64,000 nt of DNA from Hormiphora californensis (taxonomy: Eukaryota > Ctenophora > Tentaculata > Cydippida > Pleurobrachiidae). The stretch lies in contig CM035351.1 of the NCBI GenBank assembly GCA_020137815.1, positions 220,438 through 284,437 on the forward strand. Reading direction: 5' to 3'. Positions 55,601 to 64,000 of the stretch are shown here, piece by piece; within the stretch, counting starts at the first letter, position 1; each line of letters starts with the position of its first letter. The translations under genes and the position numbers were made by a program. A model generated the notes under the pieces. It did not search any database. It was not told where the DNA came from and saw nothing but the letters and a program-made list of their open reading frames with translations.

Positions 55601-58365
55601 ATGACATCTTCTTGAGGGAGGGGGCGGGGCGGGGTATAACAAGGGAGGGGGTTACAGGGGTCGGGGAGAGGGGGTTGTAGCCCCGTTCTAACTAACTTGA
55701 CATCCATTGATGACATCTTCTTGAGGGAGGGGGCGGGGCGGGGTATAACAAGGGAGGGGGTTACAGGGGTCGGGGAGAGGGGGGTTGTAGCCCCGTTCTA
55801 ACTAACTTGACATCCATTGATGACATCTTCTTCTTGAGGGAGGGGGTGGGGTGGGGTATAACAAGGGAGGGGGTTACAGGGGGAGAGGGGGTTGTAGCCC
55901 CGTTCTAACTTACTTGACATCCATTGATCTTCTTCTTGAGGGAGGGGGGCGGGGTGGGGTATAACAAGGGAGGGGGTTACAGGGGGCGGGTTGGGGTATA
56001 ACAACAACAAGGGAGGGGGGTTACAGGGGTCGGGGAGAGGGGGTTGTAGCCCCGTTCTAACTTACTTGACATCCATTGATGACATCTTCTTGAGGGAGGG
56101 GGGGTGGGGTGGGGTATAACAAGGGAGGGGGGTTACAGGGGTCGGGGAGAGGGGGTTGTAGTCCCGTTCTAACTAACTTGACATCCATTGATGACATCTT
56201 CTTGAGGGAGGGGGGCGGGGTGGGGCGGGGTATAACAAGGGAGGGGGTAACAGGGGTCGGGGAGAGGGGGTTGTAGCCCTAACTTACTTGACATCCATTG
56301 ATGACATCTTCTTCTTCAGATCCTCCAGAACGCGTTTCTCAAATCTCAGTGCAAACCTCAAGTCATCAGGAAGCGGCTCTTCCCAATCTATTGGAAATAA
56401 TGAATTAGGTGATAATTATCACCTTTAATTAGCGATTACAAATTATATAAGTTGTATGGTCTAATAAAATTACCATTTTCGTATTTCTTCTCGTCTGTAG
56501 TGTACTCATCAAGTAGTTCGTAGAACACAGCAGTCAGCTTGTTATACAGGCTCTTGATAGATCGCACCTGCAATACAACAACCAATACAATCCCAATAAA
56601 ATGTGACTGCAGAAGCAATAAAATGTTTAGCTGGAGCTGACTAGTTTTGTTGAAAACACGAAGATGGGACTGTGTAAGTAAATAGTGTCTTTCAACAACC
56701 ATGGCCCCCTCTCAGGGGCTGAAGGTACTACTGACCTGTACTGGTTTCAGGATGTTTGCCTTGTCCTTCCCAGTATCCAGGTCCATAACAAATAGTGGAA
56801 GTGACTCCTTGCCTACGATACAAGATGCAAAGTGATCAGTTCCATAGGCTCTATTTTGAATATCTTCCTTCTTCTCCAGACAGTCGAACAGATAGTCTCT
56901 ACAGTGGGGAGGGGTGTTAATAATAATGTACTGTGGGGCAACTATATCTGTTGCATTGCTCAACCCTATCACAGGGTTTGAACAAAACAAGCTATTGTTG
57001 GCTAAAAGTGGGCTAAAAGAAATCATGCTCAAAAGGGCTGGTCTAGTCTTCTACAGTATGTACTCTGATAAATGCTTGAAAATTCCTGCTCCCGATTTTA
57101 CTACAGAACTAAATTTTTGATTGGTGTGAAATATTTGCAAGGCCAGATCTAAAGTTTTAGAAAAGAGTTATTGAGAGATAGAAAAGTGTTAGAAAAGAAA
57201 AGTATTAGTTGCCATGCGACGACTTACGACTTCTTATTATCCTCCTCGGGACTGATGTCGATTGGTTAAATTAAAATTCATTATTAACTCATGTTAGCTT
57301 ATTATATCTTGTATTATATATGCAATTATAAACACATGTTCCATGGGTTATACACAAAAGATGCAGCTATGATCGCTATAGGGTTCCATGCAAGAAGGGG
57401 TATGTGTAGATTTAAAGATATATTTCATGCTCTGTGTGCGACAGGAACCGACCGAAACAAGAAACACTGGTCCCTGATTGGCTGATAACCAGTCACGTGA
57501 CCTAAATAACGAGTTCTGATTGGTCGGTTCCTGCTATGTGCGACAGCTATAATATTACCTTTTACCGCTCATGTTAGAGTGCTCCAGAGTGCTACTTTCA
57601 CTGTACCTAAAACTGCTATCACTTCTCCTGATGATGGCCCGCTGGCTCCCTGCCAGGGAATCCACACACGCTGTTTTGGGGTTCAGGATGAGAATGGGAC
57701 GGAGGACCCACTCATCAACTGCTTCCGGCTCCTGGGGACCTGATGGAACCTGGGACACAGACAATGTTAGATTGACAGAACCTGACGTACACAGACAATG
57801 TTAGATTGATGGAACCTGACGTACACAGACAATGTTAGATTGACAGAACCTGACGTACACAGACAATGTTAGATTGACAGAACCTGACGTACACAGACAA
57901 TGTTAGATTGATGGAACATGATACAAACTGAGATTGTTTAAAGTTTCAGCTAGAGGTGCTAATAACTAAACTGAAGTAAACAAACTGACAGACCCGTGAC
58001 AACTTTGAAACAACAACCACTCACATGGGGTATGGGTTCAACAACGTAACAAGTGCATGTCACCACACCCGCCTCCTTCCTGGGAATGGTCTCCATCAGT
58101 GAGATCAGGGTCCTTTGGAACTTGTGTCTGGCATCAATAAAGGAGAAACCAGAGGAGAGCTGTTTGACAATGTTCTGAAGGAGGAGGGGATGATAGCAAA
58201 TCTTACGCAGCCTGGGAGCTTTGAAATTGTGCACTAAAAATTGTAGAATTGCAGAATACAATACACAAAAGCTGCATGCAACGGTAATGTATACTGCAGC
58301 AGCAGTAATTGCTATCTGCAGAGGAAGTCTAGAGATGATGTGAAAGTATACATTCTGAATCTATC

Positions 58366-58396
<31 letters not shown>

Positions 58397-61300
58397 CTCA
58401 CTCGAATACACACACACTGACCACTGGCGGGGGTGAGTCTGCCATAGGACAGGTAAGTTCCTTGAACTCAGGATGCTATAATAGTGCACCTAAGGAGTCA
58501 AGGGAACCGGAGAAGTTACTACTTTGGGACCCTCAAGGACGAATGAGTACATCATGGATACAAGGACTGGAGTCTGGAAACTAATCTCTCTTATTACCTG
58601 TTAAGGAAAGACACCTCTCTCTCTCTCCCTCTTCTATTACCTGTAGGAAGGACACTTCGTGGGGCAGGAACTGTGTTGGAGTGGGACTGAGTAGGGTGTC
58701 AACTCCCACAACTCCAACCACCTTGCCGGTATCACTTTTTAGTGGTAAAACCAGGAACGCACCATCCCGATCCTCATCTACTGCCCATCTGGGTGAAATA
58801 GTGTGGGGTATTAGGGTACTGAGGCAAGGGTGGGGTATTGGGGGGCATCTGAGGGAAATAGTGTGGGGTATTAGGGTACTGAGGCAAGGGTGGGGTATTG
58901 GGGGGCATCTGAGGGAAGTAGTGTGGGGTGTTAGGGTACTGAGGCAAGGGTGGGGTATTGGGGGGCATCTGAGGGAAGTAGTGTGGGGTATTAGGGTACT
59001 GAGGCAAGGGTGGGGTATTGGGGGGCATCTGAGGGAAGTAGTGTGGGGTATTAGGGTACTGAGGCAAGGGTGGGGTATTGGGGGGCATCTGAGGGAAGTA
59101 GTGTGGGGTATTAGGGTACTGAGGCAAGGGTGGGGTATTGGGGGGCATCTGAGGGAAGTAGTGTGGGGTGTTAGGGTACTGAGGCAAGGGTGGGGTATTG
59201 GGGGGCATCTGAGGGAAGTAGTGTGGGGTATTAGGGTACTGAGGCAAGGGTGGGGTATTGGGGGGCATCTGAGGGAAGTAGTATGGGGTATTAGGGTACT
59301 GCCCATCTGAGGGAAGTAGTATGGGGTATTAGGGTACTGCCCACCTGAGGGAAGTAGTGTGGGGTATTAGGGTACTGCCCACCTGAGGGAAGTAGTATGG
59401 GGTATTAGGGTACTGAGGCAAGGGTGGGGTATTGGGGGGCATCTGGGGGAAGTAGTATGGGGTGTTAGGGTACTGAGGCAAGGGTGGGGTATTGGGGGGC
59501 ATCTGAGGGAAGTAGTGTGGGGTATTAGGGTACTGAGGCAAGGGTGGGGTATTGGGGGGTATCTGAGGGAAATAGTATGGGGTATTAGGGTACTGCCCAT
59601 CTGAGGGAAGTAGTATGGGGTATTAGGGTACTGCCCACCTGAGGGAAGTAGTGTGGGGTATTAGGGTACTGCCCACCTGAGGGAAGTAGTATGGGGTATT
59701 AGGGTACTGAGGCAAGGGTGGGGTATTGGGGGGCATCTGAGGGAAATAGTGTGGGGTATTAGGGTACTGAGGCAAGGGTGGGGTATTGGGGGGCATCTGA
59801 GGGAAATAGTGTGGGGTATTAGGGTACTGAGGCAAGGGTGGGGTATTGGGGGGCATCTGAGGGAATTAGTGGGGGGTATTTGCTATTAGATCTGACTTCT
59901 GAGGGACAGCTATTTAGCAGTTCTTCCGTATGTGTAATCCTTATTGTACCTGTATTACTGTCCGTGTATTTGTTTGTCTGTCCGTTAGTTTACCTGTCCA
60001 TTGACCACAAGTGTACTTGATTGTTGTTGCGGATCTGGTTAATATACACTGCCTTACCCGTCCTTCCTTACTTGGTTACTATGGGATTAAATGGGTTATC
60101 ATAAAGTATACATAACTGAGGCGGAGATAGGGAGGCTACCCCTCTCCTACCTAGTCTTTTCATGAAGTGAGATTAGTTACATGAGGTTGTATAATACCTG
60201 ATACATTTCTGGTTGGCGTACAGGGTCCGACCCATGACAATGCTCTGATCGTTAGCGGTAGAGGCTACATAACGGAGGAGGGTCTTGTCCTCGTCCTCCT
60301 CCTCTGCATCAGGATCCTTCTCAACCAGGGCTATGTAGGCATTGATCAGCCTCCCTGCACCGTGATGTGCAAAGTCCTGCAGGGGCGGTAGTGGTTACCA
60401 TGGTTACCGTGGTGGGGAGGGTTACCATGGTTACCGCGGGGGAGTTAGTGGTTACCATGGTTACCGTGGGGGGAGGTAATGGTTACCATGGTTACCGTGG
60501 GGGAGGTAGTGGTTACCATGGTTACCGTGGGGGAAGTAGTGGCTATCATGGTTACCGTGGGGGAGGAGGTATAATACTGGTTACAGGTTACCATGGAAAC
60601 ATAACTTCATTTGTGTGAAAACTTTAGTAACCATGTCAACCACAATTGATAAAGTGTTGTGTGTACCTTTTCAAGGATATCAAAGAAAGATCGGAAGTAG
60701 AGAGTGTGGTCAGAGCCGGATATCTTGGGCAGAAGTGTCATTACCTCCAGCCACCTCCTCCTCTTTCTCTCTCGTCGGAGATCACCTTGTTGCGTCTAAA
60801 AGTGAGTCCAGTGAATTAGGGTACAAGAGATAGTATTATTAGGGCATTACGTTAGGGCACAAGAGGGGGAATTGGGAGAGAACTGAGATGGTCGTGGTGA
60901 GAGATGACATACCTTCACTACAAGTTGCACAAAGTTGAGTAGACGATCCATGAAATCATCACTGTCTAGCAGCTTGTGGAAAGAAAGACATAGAGTCTTG
61001 AAATGGTCCCTTAGAATGTCTTTCGTGTCTGTCTTTTCCACTGCTTCACAAATCTGTTTCGCTGCAAAAGTTCATTGTATACAACTACTCGAATCTGAGA
61101 CCTCAGCAGAATGCAGAATGCATATGGTATTTTATTCTGATTAGTGAGTAATGGATAACCTACACATTTCAATGTTATAAGACTTGGTAGAGGTTTTCTG
61201 CCACTGTGAGAGCACGGCCAGCATCTCAGTTTTGTCGATAAACCCGAGTTTATCAGTGTCCCACTCATCAAACAGATCGTTAATCCTGGAGAGAGAGAGA

Positions 61301-63276
61301 TTTGTTATTGATTGCTGTCGTACAAAGTCGTCACTACATTCCATTAGCAAATCTTAGCTTACATCTGGTTCACTTGAAAGTTGGTATCCATCCTTACTTG
61401 ATGAGCATAGAGTGTCGTTTAGCGGCAAGTTTCTCATCCAGTTGGCGGATTTGGCGCTGTTGCGGAGTTTCCTGGAAACTGTCTTCCAAGAATTCTGAGA
61501 GGGCCGTCAACGCCCGCCTGATAAGGGGGTGATTGGAAAATAGTTGCCCCTGCAACAACACTGGAATCATCAAATACATGCTAGTTGGCATGGCTCAGAG
61601 TGGTCGGGGTTTGAGGGGGGGGGGGTGTGTTTGGTGGGGGAGGGATGTTTGAGGGGGGGGGGGGTGGTCTGGGACAACTCACGGGTGAGGATCCTCTCCA
61701 AGAAGCTTCTCCGTGACAAATAGGAACTGATCAATGCTCAGTCGCGGGTCAATTTCCACTGGTCGTGCTTGGGACATGGGAGAGGGGTGAACCGCACCAA
61801 TTAGTTCGATATCGTGCTTCAACTGTTCATCTGCATCCCCGTCTACAGGAGGAGAGAGATAAGGAGGGATTGGGAGATAGGAAGACGGGGATTGGGAAAA
61901 GGGAGATGCTGATTAATTGGCGAGAATAATCATTATAGTGGTGAGAGAGGGCCGGGCTGTTTACCGAAATCAAATGGAGATTCGCTGTGTTGTGAGTGAT
62001 AATCAGTTTGATCGTCTTGTTCAGTGGCTTGATCTTTAGGGGGTGATTTCCCACCGTCCACAGGTGATTCACCCACTTTCTCAGGTGATTTACCCCCGTC
62101 CTCAGGTGATTCACCCCGTTTCTCAGGTGATTTACCCCCTTTCTCAGGTGATTCACCCCCTTTCTCAACTCCTTTCTCAGATGGCGGTTGTGAATCTACA
62201 GCTGGTTGTGAAGCATCAATTTCTGATGGTGTGATATCTCGTGGAGGAGGTGGCTCTTCAGTAGTTGGTGACGTTTCAGGTGTAGGAGATTCTAATGGCT
62301 GTACTACTGCTGCAGGTGATGACGGGTTTTCTTCCTCCTTCTTACCTATAGTTAATCCGTCCTCTTCCTCTTCTTCAGCAGGTTTCTAAAAAGATATGAT
62401 AAGTTTAATAGCATACTGAATAGAGGAGGTGCTCTCCGAGCCAACTTCCATCCAGTTCGGCCCGGGTGGATGCCAGTGGTTACCATGCGTGCGCGCGCGA
62501 CGACAACCGACCGCGCGAACAACCACTCCTCTGAACCTATTTGGTGGTCTCGCGCCCTCCTGCAAGTTTACCTCAGATGGGTTCGGTTCGGGGCTGGGAA
62601 GGGTGATAGGAATGGACTGGGAAGTTGTACACTGAATTGAGGTTGGCGTTGGGGAATACACCGTGTCCTTATCTGACCCTAGGAGAGATTTGTGTCAACG
62701 AACCCGATATGAGAAAGTTCAAAATACCCAAAACATGGCCCACTTTTGACACGTCACAACAAGCTGCTGGAGGACACAGGATGGTAGTTTAACTTCTAAA
62801 CTCACAATCGAGTGGGTTGTTGATGTATTTCTTCATATTGACAGGCATAGCTCCATAGAAATCCTTGATAAGTGTAAGGATGTGACCTCTATCAAGTGTC
62901 TCCGAGTGATCCTTGTCAATTGCCCGGAACAGACTCTTCAGGGACGACCTGTCAGAGAAAGAAATGTAATTATGATGTTGATTAAAGACGTGATGTTGTA
63001 TCTGACACAGCACTGAGCAGTGATAGCTACTACTACTAGAGAGCTGATGAGTGATGGTGTGTGTGTGTAATTTCATGTCAATTTCCACTCACTGTATTCT
63101 CTGTCTCTGATCTCCGATCGGTACCGCCTTTGCGCACTGTTCAGTGTGACTGATGAACGCTTGGAACGCCCCAATTGGCCAGCCCTCAATATGATCCATA
63201 ATGAACGTTATGTAGCCGCTCACACCCACACTCTCCTTCAGGTCATCGTGGGACAGGGACCTCACGTACTTGCAAA
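50734..63276 (-). CDS. EFCAB5: EFCAB5-like protein, 3' eighteen exons (partial)
   Basis: Exons (minus): 63276-63093, 62948-62806, 62678-62572, 62385-61965, 61842-61683, 61580-61398, 61285-61164, 61061-60913, 60795-60667, 60376-60198, 58788-58641, 58174-58025, 57749-57559, 56898-56736, 56567-56474, 56387-56288, 54982-54856, 50937-50734; all junctions keep phase, about 983 residues, TAA at 50736-50734. Seen in order: helical N-part; EF-hand-like loop DKDHSETLDRGH; Pro/Ser/Glu-rich linker with SPEKGG-type 7-residue repeats (exon 4); second EF-hand-like loop DEWDTDKLGFIDKTE; Arg-rich helix; acidic DAEEEDEDK; GAF-like domain (exons 10-12, VVGVVGVDTLLS); C-terminal ALSEIKSYNEPPP / FINGELLRKLSRF resembling the dynein heavy-chain stalk region. 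EF-hands plus GAF plus this tail point to EFCAB5, a ciliary/sperm-associated protein. N-terminal exons lie beyond 64000. The acceptor at 61580 is weak; the last exon could instead splice at GTAATGG (50772). Confidence 0.72.
51125..54855. repeat. About 45-bp minisatellite made from the exon 17 donor, with poly-G tracts
   Basis: About 80 copies filling the intron between exons 17 and 18 of the EFCAB5-like gene. On the minus strand each unit reads C-tract, TAG, TGGACTAAAATCAAAACG, GTAATTATTTAGTA. The 20 bases AGTGGACTAAAATCAAAACG are the real exon 17 end (donor at 54856). A pure G run of about 95 bases at 52590-52670 and many indels at 52190-52680 suggest consensus error there. G-runs of 7-18 give strong quadruplex potential on the plus strand. 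Confidence 0.95.
55105..56287. repeat. About 110-bp minisatellite made from the exon 16 donor
   Basis: Ten copies, plus the real junction at 56288. On the minus strand each holds AAGATGTCATCAATGGATGT (exon 16 end), CAA, a GTAAGTTAG or GTTAGTTAG donor, GGGGCTACAACCCCCTCTCC and further C-rich sequence. The array fills most of the intron between exons 16 and 17. 54983-55104 is unique. Confidence 0.93.
57750..57915. repeat. 34-bp repeat made from the exon 13 acceptor
   Basis: Five copies. On the minus strand each runs ATCTAACATTGTCTGTGT, then CCCAG or ACGTCAG, then GTTCCATCA or GTTCTGTCA; the exon 13 start is GTTCCATCAG at 57749. Each copy is thus a plausible 3' splice site with pyrimidine-rich lead. 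Confidence 0.85.
58175..58640. other. Intron 11 of the EFCAB5-like gene
   Basis: Intron between exons 11 and 12. It contains a short CT/TTC microsatellite near 58363-58400 and otherwise unique sequence; no extra exon was recognised. Confidence 0.5.
58789..59885. repeat. 60/38-bp minisatellite made from the exon 11 acceptor
   Basis: About 18 units. Long units (60 bp) read on the minus strand TTCCCTCAGATGCCCCCCAA; six short units (about 38 bp) read CTTCCCTCAG followed by ATGGGCAGTA or GTGGGCAGTA, which equals or nearly equals the first ten bases of exon 11 (ATGGGCAGTA at 58788). Each copy therefore carries a 3' splice site, in several cases with a better pyrimidine tract than the real one (TTTCACCCAG). 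59886-60197 is unique intron sequence. Confidence 0.93.
60379..60600. repeat. About 30-bp intronic repeat with GGTTACCATGGTTACC core
   Basis: Seven or so copies of GGTTACCATGGTTACCGTGG with G-run linkers, abutting the exon 10 acceptor of the EFCAB5-like gene but not including exon bases. The core is almost self-complementary. Confidence 0.85.
62045..62170 (-). repeat. Coding 21-bp repeats (SPEKGG-type) in exon 4 of the EFCAB5-like gene
   Basis: Six to seven in-frame units (variants GGESPEK, GGKSPEK, RGESPED, VGESPVD) in a Pro/Ser/Lys/Glu-rich, presumably disordered linker between the EF-hand-like regions. The unit length divisible by three preserves the frame when copy number changes. Confidence 0.85.
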
Positions 63277-63345
63277 CTGAGGGAGGGAGGGGATTAGTGT
63301 GGGACAGGGACCTCACGTACTTGCAAACTGAGGGAGGGAGGGAGG
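63249..63345. repeat. Duplication of an acceptor and exon start in the EFCAB5-like gene
   Basis: Two copies of about 50 bp. On the minus strand both contain CCCTCCCTCAG followed by TTTGCAAGTACGTGAGGTCC and CTGTCCCAC, i.e. pyrimidine tract, acceptor and the first 27-30 bases of the first visible exon. The copy at 63276 is continuous with the rest of the exon. Confidence 0.88.
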
Positions 63346-63374
63346 GAGGGTCAGGACATTCAAGATAACACTAG

Positions 63375-64000
63375 TAATATATGTTACATTTTCTGGGTTG
63401 GGGTCAATGTAATATGTTACATTTTCTGGGTTGGGGTCAATGTAATATGTTACATTTTCTGGGTTGGGGTCAATGTAATATGTTACATTTTCTGGGTTGG
63501 GGTCAATGTAATATGTTACATTTTCTAGGTTGGGGTCAATGTAATATGTTACATTTTCTGGGTTGGGGTCAATGTAATATGTTACATTTTCTGGGTTGGG
63601 GTCAATGTAATATGTTACATTTTCTGGGTTGGGGTCAATGTAATATGTTACATTTTCTGGGTTGGGGTCAATGTAATATGTTACATTTTCTGGGTTGGGG
63701 TCAATGTAATATGTTACATTTTCTGGGTTGGGGTCAATGTAATATGTTACATTTTCTGGGTTGGGGTCAATGTAATATGTTACATTTTCTGGGTTGGGGT
63801 CAATGTAATATGTTACATTTTCTGGGTTGGGGTCAATGTAATATGTTACATTTTCTGGGTTGGGGTCAATGTAATATGTTACATTTTCTGGGTTGGGGTC
63901 AATGTAATATGTTACATTTTCTGGGTTGGGGTCAATGTAATATGTTACATTTTCTGGGTTGGGGTCAATGTAATATGTTACATTTTCTGGGTTGGGGTCA
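63375..64000. repeat. 33-bp minisatellite, runs off the right edge
   Basis: About 19 nearly identical copies of a 33-bp unit containing AATATGTTACATTTTCTGGG and TTGGGGTCAATGT. Presumably intronic in the EFCAB5-like gene. Confidence 0.97.

Noticed and set aside
61398-61559. Exon 6 of the EFCAB5-like gene starting at the TTGTTGCAG site
   Set aside because: That acceptor gives the wrong phase with exon 5; the upstream CTAG at 61581-61584 preserves phase, although its pyrimidine tract is poor.

Overview
This is eukaryotic, almost certainly invertebrate metazoan, nuclear DNA. Genes have several short exons with GT-AG introns. The gene set (Rheb GTPase, Rab-type GTPase, PRA1-family/ARL6IP5 protein, an EFCAB5-like protein, an intronless BTB protein), the non-LTR retrotransposons and the foldback elements all fit an early-branching animal such as a sponge, but the exact taxon cannot be fixed from the sequence. 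No rRNA, tRNA or CRISPR was recognised. All five host genes lie on the minus strand.

Layout. 0.15-3.7 kb: 5' three exons of a Rheb GTPase (C-terminal exons lie off the left edge). 5.6-11.2 kb: a 33-bp minisatellite split by a LINE ORF1-type insertion. 11.2-15.1 kb: low-complexity DNA, a small inverted-repeat element and C-rich repeats. 15.1-18.8 kb: a 36-bp minisatellite, partly corrupted. 19.6-21.1 kb: intronless BTB gene. 22.0-28.8 kb: divergent Rab gene of six exons whose second intron holds a CR1/L2-like LINE (itself broken by a small DNA element) and a foldback element with 9-bp target duplication. 29.4-31.0 kb: a second, 5'-truncated copy of that LINE inside a 72-bp minisatellite. 31.0-35.2 kb: a 4.2-kb nested foldback element. 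35.4-42.7 kb: two blocks of a 14-bp satellite with a duplicated flank, one copy carrying a 623-bp insertion absent from the other. 44.9-47.0 kb: RTE-like reverse transcriptase. 47.2-47.8 kb: foldback element in a 29-bp repeat. 49.4-50.2 kb: ARL6IP5/PRAF3 homologue, three exons. 50.7-63.3 kb: 3' eighteen exons (about 983 residues) of an EFCAB5-like gene. 63.4-64.0 kb: a 33-bp minisatellite running off the right edge.

The most striking pattern is that many minisatellites are built from exon-intron junctions. The repeat unit contains the end of a coding exon plus its splice site, amplified into the intron. This is seen at the Rheb exon 1 donor (about 46 copies), two Rab donors, three acceptors and two donors of the EFCAB5-like gene (one with about 80 copies), and probably at that gene's stop codon. 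In the largest array every unit looks like a frame-preserving 18-nt micro-exon with a C-tract/TAG acceptor and a GTAATT donor. All exon models were assembled by hand from splice consensus and reading phase, and every internal junction of the four spliced genes keeps phase. Two repeat blocks (16.05-17.19 and 52.2-52.7 kb) look like poorly polished long-read consensus.
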